Of a DNA stretch of 64,000 bases, positions 1 through 10,857 are shown piece by piece. This DNA is from Nissolia schottii. Lineage: Eukaryota > Streptophyta > Magnoliopsida > Fabales > Fabaceae. The stretch covers positions 647,531 through 711,530 of the forward strand of contig QANU01047209.1 of NCBI GenBank assembly GCA_003254905.1, written 5' to 3'. The notes below the pieces were generated by a model. That model made no database searches. It saw only the letters and a program-made list of their open reading frames with translations, and had not been told where the DNA came from. Every line of letters begins with the position of its first letter. Positions within the stretch are counted from its first letter, which is position 1. The position numbers and the translations under genes are program-made.

Positions 1-1927
1 GTATGAGACTGACTAAGGGCCTACCTTGGATACAGATGCTTCCACTTTTTTAACTTGGGCCTCATAACCATTTTAACCTGGTCCAACTACAACCAAAAAT
101 ATAATTTTTTTAAAATCAATATTTACCCTTATCTTCATTAATTGAAACCTTTTCTCTTTCTATCACATCTATTCTTAACCAATCATGGTTATTTCTGTTC
201 TTTAATATATCAAAGTGTAAAATAATGCTTATTAAATAATTTCCTTTATTCTAGTGCCATTAAGTTAGTTATGATGATTCGATTACAGTGTAGCCAAGCT
301 ACATCACGGTGTGAAAACCAAGTGAAAAATGTTATTTATACATTTAAAATATAATCAAGTAACAAGCATTAAAATAGATAAATAAACATTATAAAACAGA
401 AAAACAAACATTTTTTAAACACAAAAAATGAATATTAAGCACATGTGTGCATGAACACATAAAAATGTTATGTGACAATATTTGTTTATTTGTTTTGTAG
501 CAATATTAAATTAATTAACTTGTGCATGGGCATACAAAAATGTTTAGTGAGAATGTTTGTTTCTTTGATATATGATGTTTATTTTTTTTATTTTGTAATG
601 TTTATTTTTAGGTTTAGTAACTATTGGATGGCTATTTTTCAAATATACACATAGCAAGACTAAAACCAAGTTAATTGATTATCGTTTAATTTGACCAAAT
701 TCACACTCTTATTATGCTAGGGCATTGTTAACTTCTCTCTTATTTTTAAATAGAAGGAAAATTATTTAAAAAATTATTGCAGCTTATTACATTCAATATA
801 GATAGTGCCGAAGTCAAGGTCATATATAGTTGTTTTTGGTAGGGAACGTCATAATTTTTTTTATTTTTTATTTTTTTTGTGAATCAGGAACGTCACACTT
901 GAATAAATAAATGAATAATGAACGTGGTTGATTGATTCAATGGAACAAATTAAGAAGCCGGTCAGTCTATATATTCTCTACTAATGTTTTGACCATGACC
1001 AAATGTTGTTCTAAAATTTCTTTCTTCTCATTCTATTTATCTCTAACCTCATCTTTAAAAGAACTCAACTCATTTTCCAATTTAATTAAAAGATTGGCTG
1101 CCTGTGATAAACTTTATTTATTTTACCACAGAAAAAGCTACATGAAACTAAGTAAATTTCTTACATATGTAGAATTCAATTTGCATTCAAATTCAAATAA
1201 TATTGACTGCGACATGATGAAGTTACCAATGAAACTTAAGTACAAATATATATACACATGGCCTGGTCATATATATAAAAGGAAGAGATTACTTGAGGAG
1301 CTTATCATTCGTAATTAATCTAATTAATCAAGCAGCTTTCTTACCAGCAACGCCAAGCAAGCAAACATAGTGTTTTGATAAACATCAAGAGGAAAACGTT
1401 AACAAAATAAAGACAAATCAATTTGGTAGAGGAAAGCCATTACACACTCGCGTTATTATCTTTCGTTTTCTTGTCATTGTCCTTGTCTTATGTCCCCATC
1501 TCAAATTCCTGTAACATGTTTCTTGCTTACTAAGTTAGAAAACTGAAAGTACTATATAATTGATACCCCCAATTTGCATTGCTTGCACATCTAAAGATAC
1601 ACTAATAGAAATTAAATTCTTGCACCGACTTTTTTCTCAGCAACGCTTATATTGTTAGTAAAAATGTTCTTTTTCATATATATATATATATATATAATTT
1701 TATCTATATTGCCACAACAATATAGGTTGTTGGTATAATAATCATATATGGGAGCAACTTTTATATTTTGCTAGGATACAGTCATATCTATGCTAACAAA
1801 CTTTTAATGTCACTGCCAAAAAAAAATGTATGGCAACTATATTTAATATCAAATCATTATTATTAGGTTATGTCTCCTCACTGTCATAAGTATACCGTGT
1901 ATTTATTTATTTTTTTGTATAATCAGA

Positions 1928-2099
1928 ATGTTTAGCAAATCACGATGTTGTGTGCATATATATGGATGTGAGAGAAATATATTATATTTGATGTTAAAAG
2001 TTTTAATCATAAGTTCACGAGGATGTTTAGCAAATCAGAATGTTGTATATATATATATGTGTGTGTGTGAGTGAAATATATTGTATTTGATGTTAAAAG
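1928..2099. repeat. Two adjacent imperfect direct repeats
   Basis: The unit begins with ATGTTTAGCAAATCA and ends with TTTGATGTTAAAAG. It occurs at about 1928-2000 and again at about 2025-2099, with a short AT/GT-repeat stretch inside each copy. The copies differ mainly in the length of the TA/TG run. I cannot assign it to a transposon family. Confidence 0.7.
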
Positions 2100-3786
2100 G
2101 TGATGTAAAAACTACACCACTTTCATATAATTCAAACTACAGAGTACAAGGTACAGAGAAACTCTGTTAATGCCATTGTCCGTAACGAACAGCAGCAAGC
2201 GGGGATTGAACCAACTAATCAAACTCAACAAGTTGTAGGCCAGACATTTGAATTATATATGATGTTGATTGTGAATTGTGATGGCATGCATATGCACAGT
2301 GAATTTGATATGATATGATGTGGTGCCAATAGCAAAATTTGGTTTAGATTTTGTTTAAATAAACTTAAGGACAAGTACATGCTACATATGGCATGTTGTC
2401 TTCCACTTTCGCTCATACCCTGTGGGAAGGTTCCTGCATGGTACCTGGTTCCTTGCAAGTTGCAATTGCTATTGCTATTGCTACTACTAATAATACAATT
2501 AGGTGAAGTCCTTCCCATAAAAGCAAATAATCTTTCTGTACTTTTCCGATCCAGCTAGCTGTGTAGGTTCGTCCTTAATTGTAAGTGTCACCTCGATTAG
2601 CATACTCATCTTGTGTCATACTTAGGAAAAATCTACAGCAACATTCTTCTTGGCCATTCTTTAATTGGTTCACGCGCCATAAACCGATGCTTACGACGAC
2701 AAAAATAAAAATAAAAATAAAAATTACTTATAGTAAAATTATCTGTTTTACTAAGAATTTTTACCACACATAAATTTAACATGTGGTTAATTATTATGTA
2801 CGTTGTTATCCAATTAAATTTTATTATATAAATAAAAATAATTAACTTTTTTTAATTTTAATTTTAAAAATCATACATTTTAAAATAATTTAATGAGATA
2901 CATTCTTACTTCATAACATTCAAAACTTTTATACACTCTCACAAAAAGGTAATGAGAATAATAGTTAATCAAGTGTCTTGAATATATTGATAAAGTTTAA
3001 ATTTACTTTTATGTAAAAGTTGGTCAGTTTCCTATGTAAATTAATGTAATCCTTTCGGAGCCTGTAACACTGACCGACAATACACTTGCTTGCTTTGTTC
3101 AAAAAGATACGGTCGCTAACAACGTTAATTACCAATTACCATAACCTTGTTACGTACGTACAGGTTGGTTTCTATACAGATAAAAACAAATTTATTAAAA
3201 AATTACTTTCCTTACAATGTATCGCTAGGGCAGTCTATGATGCAACCAAAATTATTTGGTCCATTTTATTTTATTTGTCATTTTAATCCTTTAAATACAT
3301 TAATTTTTAAATATTTTTTAAAAATTAAAAAAATATATACAAGAAGAATATAATGTTATTTTTACTAATTTTTTGTGAAATATTCTAAAATATCTCTTAA
3401 ATATTGATTAAAAGTGAGTCTCAATTTTTTTTAATTAATTATTACTTAAGAGACACTTTAATATGTCCATTTAAGTATGTTTACATTACTGATACAAATA
3501 ATATTATTACTTAAGATATCCATTTTACTATGTTTCCATAACTGATAAAATAATAATAATAATAAATGTTATTTGTGTAAGATATTACAGACATCTCACA
3601 AACATCTTATAAGGATACACACAAGCTAATTTTACTCTCTCTGCATTGACTACCATAAAAAATTTGACTGTACCAAGTGTGTAAAATTTATAGATTTTAA
3701 ATGCATAATAAACATCGTCATTACACATTTAAAGGGAACTGTACAATAGAACAAGCAAATGTGTCAATAAAATCTCAATGAGTAGA

Positions 3787-3798
3787 CCCCCCCCCCCC
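3787..3798 (+). repeat. Poly-C tract (12 C)
   Basis: This is an uninterrupted run of twelve cytosines in AT-rich intergenic DNA. A similar run of eleven lies at 16434-16444. Runs like this are length-unstable and prone to sequencing error. Confidence 0.9.
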
Positions 3799-4034
3799 AC
3801 CACTTACTAGTCCCTTCATTCAGTTAGCCTTCAAGTTTCTCTAGCACCTGTCGGGTTAAGACAAGGTCCTCCATGGACTAACCTTTTATTATACCATTTT
3901 TAAAAGGATTTTATTTTAAAGTTGATTTCTTTATTATAATGTACAACTATTTTATCTCTTTTTTAATTACTTAATTGATAAACTCTACCATCTTTAACAA
4001 ATAAAACTTAATTATAATAAGATTATTTTATTAT

Positions 4035-4533
4035 TGTTATAGACTGGGCGGGCTATTAAGGCCCATATTGGAACCTAAACCCCGAAGGTTCGCGGATCAA
4101 CCTGACCCGAGTTATTACCCTGCTAACAATCAGAGAGATTCTCGTCCTGTGATATCCTACCTCCAGGGAACAACGCTCCACAATCCTCAAAGGTGAGATT
4201 CTCGCCTCGTAATATCCTCCCTCCAGGGAGCAACGCTCCACGATCCTCGGAGGCGAGATTCTCGCTCCGTGATATCCTCCCTTCAGGGAGTAACGCTCCA
4301 CGATCCTCGGAGGCTAACTCAACGGAAAGATCCCTGGAATAGCTGAATTCACGGTCACCACTCAGGTATTTAAATCTAAGCAGCACACCAGGTATGCTCA
4401 GAACCCATTTCCCCCTTTAATTCCCCTATTGCTTCAAACAATCACTGACTTGAGCGTCGGAGTCCTTGCAAGTACCTGTCTCGGTGACCCCGAACCCGCA
4501 GAGGAGCTCAAAGATCCAAATTGTACCCTTTCG
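4035..4533 (+). repeat. Left (5') LTR of the gypsy-like element
   Basis: It starts TGTTATAGAC and aligns with the repeat at 6285-6713. Its middle contains three copies of a 60-bp unit (cores at 4137, 4197 and 4257), whereas the right LTR has two, which explains why this LTR is longer. The right edge is approximate because the two LTR ends diverge in the last few bases. Confidence 0.75.
4131..4316. repeat. 60-bp tandem repeat, three copies, inside the LTR
   Basis: The unit contains GAGATTCTCG, then TGATATCCTCCCTCCAGGGA, then AACGCTCCACGATCCTC. It recurs at exact 60-bp spacing. Because 60 is a multiple of 3, it yields a repetitive but meaningless peptide on the minus strand, which should not be annotated as a gene. 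Confidence 0.85.
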
Positions 4534-4580
4534 GACGGCATCCCACACCTTTTTTTGGACCCTGAAGAATCTCTGCCACC

Positions 4581-5743
4581 ATGCCACCCAAACACATAAG
4601 GAAAACATCTCATGTCGCAATATCCAAGGAGACCCGCGGATCAATATCCATAGGAATCCATGCTCTACCTTCCCAACTACCTTCACTTCTCCCGAGCCAA
4701 TAGCACCCCTACTTCCCCTTGAACAAATCTCACCCCCACCACCCAGCCAACCGCAAGACCCACCTATCGACAATGATCTGCCCCCTCCCCCATATCTTGC
4801 TGATGTGGTCAGGACCCAGACAGAGAAAATCGCACGATTGGAAGCGACTCTACCACAACTAACACAGGCAGAAGAGGAGAGGAAGAAGCTAAGAGAAATT
4901 CGCGCTGCGGCTAAGAAAGCCAAGAAGGACACAAAGCGAAAACAAAAACAGATCATACAAGAGGTTCGCGAGAGGGAGCGCCACATCGACGGTCTTAACC
5001 GTAGTGATGGCCAAAGTCAATCATTGACAAACGAAGAGGCACAAGAATCCGTGTTCAAGGTGTTCGCAGAAGTAAATACCCACAATGCTGAAAAAGCACG
5101 CACCGGAGTGAGGAAGGTGAAAGGGAAGGAGAACCACCCTTTCGCAGATGAAATTCTCAACACGATACTGCACACGGTTTTCGTCTTCCCACGGACAAGG
5201 AACTGTATGATGGGACCACAGACCCTTAGCATCAATTAGATGCTTTTGGTCACAGGATGTTGTTGGACGGAGCCTTAGACGTCATCCAATGCAAATCGTT
5301 CCCAGTCACTCTGAGAAAAGGAGCTTTAGTGTGGTTTAATGCACTCCCACCCAAGTGCATCCAATTCTTTGACGATCTGGCAGAGCATTTTCTGGCTAAC
5401 TTTACCGCGCGGAGGAAAAAAACCTAATACGACAGTAAGCCTTTTAGGAGTAATACAAAGAGGAGACGAGTCGCTCCGCCAATACCTTGACTGCTTCTAC
5501 CAAGAATACGCTCAGGTAGAAGATTTGTAACCACAGGTAGTACTAATGGGCCTCACGAATGGGCTCAAAAAGGATATCCTATTTGTGAAGAATTTTTCTA
5601 AAAGACCTCTGTGGAGTTTGATAGAGATACAAGAGCGGGTCGAGGAGTACTTATACCAAGAAGAAGGTATGCAGGCCATAAGAAGCGAACCTTCCCGAGA
5701 TGGAGCCCGAGATGGGGGAGAAGGTCTGAGGAAAATCTCATGA
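4581..5743 (+). pseudogene. Broken gag-like polyprotein remnant of the gypsy-like element
   Basis: The natural start appears to be the ATG at 4581, which opens with Met-Pro-Pro-Lys as many plant gypsy gags do. That frame stops after about 40 codons. A proline-rich then Lys/Glu-rich coiled-coil-like stretch follows to 5239 in another frame. The Retrotrans_gag-like core lies at about 5240-5743, with segments reading ALVWFNALPP, EHFLANFTARR and LMGLTNGLKK. It is interrupted by at least one frameshift near 5420 and a stop at 5528. The element therefore cannot make an intact gag. The assignment rests on the pattern of the gag core (Trp-Phe-x-x-Leu-Pro followed by a Phe-rich helix); no enzyme domains follow. 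Confidence 0.7.
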
Positions 5744-5850
5744 GTTTCTCCAGGGAAACAGTAACCCCAGGTGGGTATCTACCTATATGTGACTGTTTCC
5801 CTGAGGAAGATCTCATGAGTTTCTTCAGGGAAATAATTACCCCAGGGGGT
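5727..5850. repeat. 75-bp tandem duplication inside the gypsy-like element
   Basis: The segment CTGAGGAAAATCTCATGAGT with its downstream sequence recurs 75 bp later (5737 versus 5812), ending in ACCCCAGG-type sequence in both copies. It lies at the 3' end of the gag remnant. Confidence 0.7.
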
Positions 5851-6284
5851 ACGTCTCATTGTATTTGACTTTTATCTTTTTTTTACCATGATTGCACTAA
5901 CATTAAGGCCACAAAGCCACAGTATGAAATAATAAATACAGGATTCCCAATACTTTTCATGGTCAAGCATTGGAAAAATCGCAGAAAAAACGGTAAAGAA
6001 AGAATTCCCCCGAACTGATCACTCGGGCGTCGACGCGAAAAGAAAAATTACTTTAGCCTAGTAACCAAAACCGAGAGCAATAAAATAACCAAGTCATAAG
6101 CTCAGTACAAAAAAAAAACGAGAGGCACAAAATCAAAAAACGCATAAGCTTCCACGGAACAAATTCATATTATCATGCGTCTTTAACACCACGAAACCCT
6201 CTTCCACGAAACAAATTCGAGATGACACACATGTATCTAACTCGGACCACAGAACTTCACTCCTTACTTCGAGCTGGGGGCACC

Positions 6285-6713
6285 TGTTATAGATTGGGCC
6301 ATTAAGGCCCATCTTAGAACCTAAACCCAAAGGTTCGCAGATCAACCCGACCCAAATTATCACCCCACTAATAATCAGAGAGATTCTCGCCCCGTGATAT
6401 CCTCCCTCCAGGGAGCAATGCTCCACGGTCCTCGAAGGCGAGATTCTCGCCTCATGATATCCTCCCTCCAAGGAGTAACGCTCCATGGTCCTCGGAGGCC
6501 AACTCAACGGAAAGATCCACGGGATAGCAGGATGCCACCACTCAGATATTTAAACCTAAGCAGCACATCAGGTACACCCAGAGCCCATTTCCCCCTTTGA
6601 TTTCCCTATTGCTTCGAACCTTCACTGACTTGAGCGTTGGAGTCCTTGCAGGTACCTGTCCCGGCGACCCCGAACCCACAGAGGAGCTCCAGGATCCAAA
6701 TTGTACCCCTTCA
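6285..6713 (+). repeat. Right (3') LTR of the gypsy-like element
   Basis: It starts TGTTATAGATTGG directly after a G-rich polypurine-like tract and ends near CCCTTCA. It has two 60-bp internal repeat units (cores at 6381 and 6441) against three in the left LTR. Many point differences from the left LTR indicate an old insertion. Confidence 0.75.
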
Positions 6714-8673
6714 GTATAATTATTATTAAATTTAAAAATAATTAAAAAAATTACTCCAACTATGCATAACCTAATAAAAAAAGAATGTTTTGTTCAAAAT
6801 AAAATAAAATAAGTCAATTTTTTTAGATTTCTTTTTTCAAAAATATTGTATTTCAAAATTTCACATTTTTTAAATTTTATTTTCAAAAATAAGTTTTTCT
6901 AAAACATTTTTTTATTTTTAAGACATAGTCAAATAAGATATAGTCAACATATCAAGACAATGCTTTAACTACTAGGCTAGTATCATTTTTTGTGATATTT
7001 TATGCAAACATATTTATTAATATAACTTTATTGTTTTAATTTTTGTTTTTAGAAACCCTAAATTAAAGAACTTTATCTCTCTTTTATTTCTCATTCTCAC
7101 ATTAAAAGATGAAAAATTGCAATTCAATCATACATGCTTGCTCATGTGTAGGAGTGAATAAACAAACCAAACATGGTTGCTCGTCTTGTTTGTGTTAGAC
7201 TACTGCGTTTAGATGTTTCATTATTGGAAGTTTGAATTTATGTTGTTAATGATGGAGCCTTTTTATTGATTTATGGAGTTGCAATTTGGACTGATGTGTG
7301 AATTTTTGTTTAAATATTAGATTGTTGTTGCAATTTAGATTTTTGTTGATTTATTAAATTCTTGATCAAGGGATGTTGAACTTTTATTTAAATATTAAAC
7401 ATGTCATAGTAACAGGCCATGATAAACAGGTTAGACAACAAATTTTTGGTAAAAAAAAAATAAATATAGACAGGCCTACCAGGCTCTAGGCCAAGCCAGA
7501 CCTTCCAAACAGGTCAGGTCAAGCTGATAAAACAGTCTTTGATAGTTAACAAGTCAGGCCTAGACTAAAAATTAATGAGATGGACTCGACCTGTTAAAGG
7601 CCTGGCTTGGCCTGACCTGTTCCCATCCCTATCGATCGGGCTTGTTAAGTTTAACGAAGTGGAAGAGTTTACATAAGAGAAGGGATGCAAATGAACGGGA
7701 GAAAGTAACCACAAATGCCAACAAATTGGCAATGGTGGTGGCGGTGAGTGGTTGAGCAAAAGGAAGAGAGGTGAAGAAGGGGCAGAAAGTTAGAGCTGCC
7801 AGGAGAGGGAAAGAAGAAAAGAATGATGGAAGTTCAATTACAATAATGTCCTTGAAAACTATGGTAGACGAACATTTTTTCACTTGGTGCATCGTTCACT
7901 TGAACCTATCTAGTGCATGCTAGAAGCCTCCAATAAAGTAATATTATCTTTACTATCTTGTCAATATGTTTTAAAGAACAAAGTAAGTGAATTTTAGGGA
8001 TTGAAAGAAAATTTGACACTTATTCTCAACTAATGTTTAAGAAGTATATTTTGGTATTCTTTAAAGATGTCTCTAAAAATATACAAATAACATTAGAATT
8101 TAATTGCTTACATTGATAGCATAAAGATTTTTAGTATTATTATTATTAAATTAAATCATCTTGTATGTGTGACTTTTGAAGTAATGAAAAAGATAATCAA
8201 ACATTTTTGTCATCGTAATAAAATTTGATTGGTTAACGGAATGAATAATAATTAATCTCATAGCATTATTAACAGGGGAAACTTGTTAAGAAATCAAACC
8301 AAGCTAGAAGAGGCCAAATGATAGGAGACAAAACCAATCATAATAAAGAACAAATAATGTAAATTAAAAAATAATATTAATCCTATGTGCTAGCTAGCTA
8401 ATAGATGCATCCACAGCCGGCTAACAGAATACTTGTCTAAGCAAACTTGTGCTAATTATTAAGACTTTTCCACTTCACGCCACATTCTCTCCTCTTTAGG
8501 TAATGCCTATGCCCTTCATTTGTCTCTTGCTCAAACCCCTTCCTTCTCTCACCTTCTCCAATTTCTATAATTAATACCCCCTTCCTTCTCTCAGTCTCTA
8601 TTATATTTCTTAACACAATTCCACCCACAAAACAATTAAATCCATATTATTCTTCTCAATTCGTGTATTTACC
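6714..8673. other. Intergenic; upstream region of the zinc-finger gene
   Basis: No gene is recognised. The first part is poly-A/T rich. 7440-7634 is GC-richer, rich in CAGGCC/GGCCTG words, and resembles a transposon end. The last 300 bp, with CT-rich and TATA-like stretches (for example around 8565 and 8600), are the likely promoter and 5' UTR of the zinc-finger gene that starts at 8674. Confidence 0.5.
7440..7634. repeat. Probable DNA-transposon terminal fragment
   Basis: A run of GGCC-rich words ends with GACCTGTTCCCATCCCTA, the type of sequence found at the ends of plant hAT-like elements (TAGGGATGGGAACAGG when read on the minus strand). No matching opposite terminus was found. I treat this as a fragment and the family as uncertain. 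Confidence 0.3.
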
Positions 8674-9099
8674 ATGGAAAGCTCCAGCGATGAAACTGAT
8701 CATCATCATGGAAGATCCTATGAGTGTGTGTTTTGCAAGAGAGGCTTCACCACAGCACAAGCCTTGGGTGGACACATGAACATTCACAGGAAGGACAAGG
8801 CCAACAACAATAAGAGTACCAAACCCAACACTTATCCTTCCAGTTCAACCAAAGTTGTTGTTGATGACGACGACGACAACAACAACAATATCAACAAAAG
8901 CTATGCAGATCATGGGTTCTATTCAGCAATTAATCCAAGCCATCTTGTTGTAAGAGGGAACAATACTCCTTCTCATGATTGGAGGCAGAGAAGTTTGAGT
9001 CCATTATGTGTTGGTGAAGTTAAAGACAAGGTACAACAAGATAACATTAATGAAGAGGATGGCCTAGATTTGGAGCTTAGACTTGGTCATTATCCATAA
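8674..9099 (+). CDS. Single C2H2 zinc-finger protein with EAR motif (TAC1/SUPERMAN-like)
   Basis: This is an intronless 141-residue protein, probably a nuclear transcriptional repressor. One Q-type C2H2 finger lies at residues 16-38: Cys18, Cys21, His34 and His38, with the plant-specific QALGGH core. The C-terminus carries DLELRL at residues 132-137, an EAR repression motif. A low-complexity Asp/Asn-rich linker joins them. Length, a single finger and a terminal EAR are typical of the SUPERMAN/RABBIT EARS/TAC1 group. The finger followed by HMNIHR and the closing LDLELRLG look most like Arabidopsis TAC1 from memory, but I cannot separate paralogues without an alignment. The start is the first ATG after a CT-rich leader. 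The target genes are unknown. Confidence 0.9.
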   Translation: MESSSDETDHHHGRSYECVFCKRGFTTAQALGGHMNIHRKDKANNNKSTKPNTYPSSSTKVVVDDDDDNNNNINKSYADHGFYSAINPSHLVVRGNNTPSHDWRQRSLSPLCVGEVKDKVQQDNINEEDGLDLELRLGHYP

Positions 9100-9312
9100 C
9101 TAATTCGCATGCATGGTGTATATATACAAGAAATGTTACTCAACAAGAAATTTTTTTGTCAGAATCTTTTTGACAAAATTTGTTGCGTGAAATGAAGTGA
9201 TGATAATGTTTGTTTATTCATCTAAAAGATAGTCAACTCAGTTATGATAAAATGTTCTAGCTCTTTCGCATTTTTCATATATTATATATATGTTCTACCC
9301 GTGAAGTATAAC

Positions 9313-9334
9313 ATATGCTTAAGCTTAAGCATAT
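9313..9334. repeat. Perfect 22-bp palindrome
   Basis: The sequence reads ATATGCTTAAG and then its exact reverse complement, with no spacer. It lies 214 bp downstream of the zinc-finger stop codon, where it could affect 3' end formation or simply be chance. No function can be assigned. Confidence 0.8.
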
Positions 9335-10790
9335 ATTTCTGATTTTTAGGCTACATCTTATTGTGGCATACAATGCTGAAGGAAGGCAGAGCTCGGAGCT
9401 TCTTCAAGGGAGGAGAAATTAATAAAGATGTGGTGAGTCATTTTCATCTGACGATGAGAAAATAAGGTACTCAACAATATATAACTCACTATTTTTTTAT
9501 CCAGAAGATGTCTAGCCAGAAATCCCACTATATATCTAGTGTTATACAAGAAGTTCCTCATTAATTATGTTAATTAATGTCTATTGTTGGTACACAATGT
9601 ACTTTTGTTTGTCGCTGTGAAAATTAGGTTAATTCTACCATGGATATGCTTTTTATTTTATTTATTTTAACAGATCTCTATACATATACTCCACAAAGTG
9701 TGTCCAAATATAAAAGATGAAGATTCTGTCGTTTTTAGACTGGAACGTACACATCTGTTTTACATTGCTTTAAGACAATTAGACAAATGATAATGTAACT
9801 GCTCCGAGAGGGTAACCACAATTAGTTATAGACTTGCAATTAATATACGGAGATCAAACAGATTAAATATGCTATTCCCTTAGATGTAATAATGACTATA
9901 ATTTCATGCATACGATTATTGCATATGAAATTTTCTTTACGTGGTACTGAAGCAATGAACAACATGATTTATTTTGATTACCATGTTATTGTTACCAACT
10001 TCCTCGTACACCTGTAGTGTAAATTTACAGCAAAACGTGTCAATGATCATCTACTAAGAACTATTGTTATCTTAACATGATCTTTATGTTCGATCTGTAA
10101 TAGTAAAGACGATGTCCTTTACTGCTTTTACATTTTGCTTTAAGGCTTTAAAATACTTGCGGTCTTTCCATGGCTTTACGTATCTGAAAAATCATTTTAA
10201 AATAGTCATATTTCGAAATCGACATATAGCTAGAAATCTTTTAATCTTTTTGCCTTTTCTTTTCTTCTTCATCTTTGTATACATGATTCTCTAGATTGAT
10301 TCTTGGTTGTGCCTTTGTTCTTCTTTCTTTAGTATGGAATTAATTATATTAGCGCATATATATGTGTGTATTATCTTTTGATTTTAGTGAGGGCTTCATA
10401 CTAGAAAGAGTTTCTCAACGTGCCTACCTACACTTGTATTTTCGTTCCAAAATTTGCACTTTTGTCCCTGCTACTTTAAATTTACGGCAATATACTTTAT
10501 TTTGTGTCTTTCTAGTTTCTATTTCTAACATAATAAACTACATAATGTAAGAGAGGATTCAAAATACATAAAGTACTTCGTTACCTTCTTATAGCTAATG
10601 TCTTTTAAATAGATCACCTGAACTAATAATGCATGAGTTGGTATAGTGTTTTTGTTGAAATGAATCCAAATAACATCTCAAAAAACTAATGAAAAATTAA
10701 TGAGTTGCTCGGGTTAATAACAATAGACAATAGTAGTTAGATAGTGTAACTACATCAGCAGAGTGTGCACAGTTTGTGAATTAATATGTA

Positions 10791-10857
10791 AATCTGTTCG
10801 GGGTGCGACCATATATATTGGCAGTATTACCGATCGGCCAATATACCTGAACAGATT
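10791..10857. repeat. Imperfect inverted repeat (hairpin)
   Basis: AATCTGTTC at 10791 pairs with GAACAGATT ending at 10857, and TATATTGGC pairs with GCCAATATA further in. The loop is about 12 bases and there is an asymmetric GC-rich bulge on the left arm. It is not a typical miRNA precursor because the bulge is large. Confidence 0.5.

Larger units (their letters stand above)
1..4034. other. Intergenic, AT-rich, no gene recognised
   Basis: No open frame here resembles a known protein, and the short frames are low-complexity or AT-driven. The stretch holds a (TA)n run near 1678-1697, a pair of about 75-bp direct repeats (1928-2000 and 2025-2099) and a 12-base C run at 3787-3798. A short GC-richer patch lies at 2400-2520, but I could not assign it to a gene on either strand. 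Confidence 0.6.
4035..6713 (+). mobile_element. Degenerate Ty3/gypsy-like LTR retrotransposon, gag only
   Basis: Two related long direct repeats, each starting TGTTATAGA and ending near the shared CCAAATTGTACCC, bracket about 1.75 kb of internal DNA. The internal part encodes a broken gypsy-type gag-like polyprotein and no recognisable protease, reverse transcriptase, RNase H or integrase. A G-rich tract (GCTGGGGGCACC) sits just before the right LTR where a polypurine tract is expected. This is therefore a non-autonomous, decayed element. I found no clear 5-bp target-site duplication: the 5 bases before the left LTR are ATTAT, and ATTAT also occurs a few bases beyond the right LTR, but the flanks are too AT-rich to decide. 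Confidence 0.8.

Noticed and set aside
932..1318. Plus-strand 128-codon frame
   Set aside because: AT-rich composition, no similarity to any family, no promoter context. Most likely chance.
2225..2518. Minus-strand 97-codon frame, and another frame with a hydrophobic LLVVAIAIAIA stretch suggesting a secreted peptide
   Set aside because: The frame is low-complexity, the hydrophobic run comes from a GCAATA repeat, and no cysteine pattern or known peptide motif follows.
4056..4386. Minus-strand frames with repeated CSLEGGY-type units
   Set aside because: They are translations of the 60-bp LTR tandem repeat (60 is divisible by 3), not a repeat protein.
7565..7892. Two overlapping minus-strand frames near 7.6-7.9 kb
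   Set aside because: They overlap the transposon-like fragment and low-complexity purine-rich DNA, with no recognisable domain.
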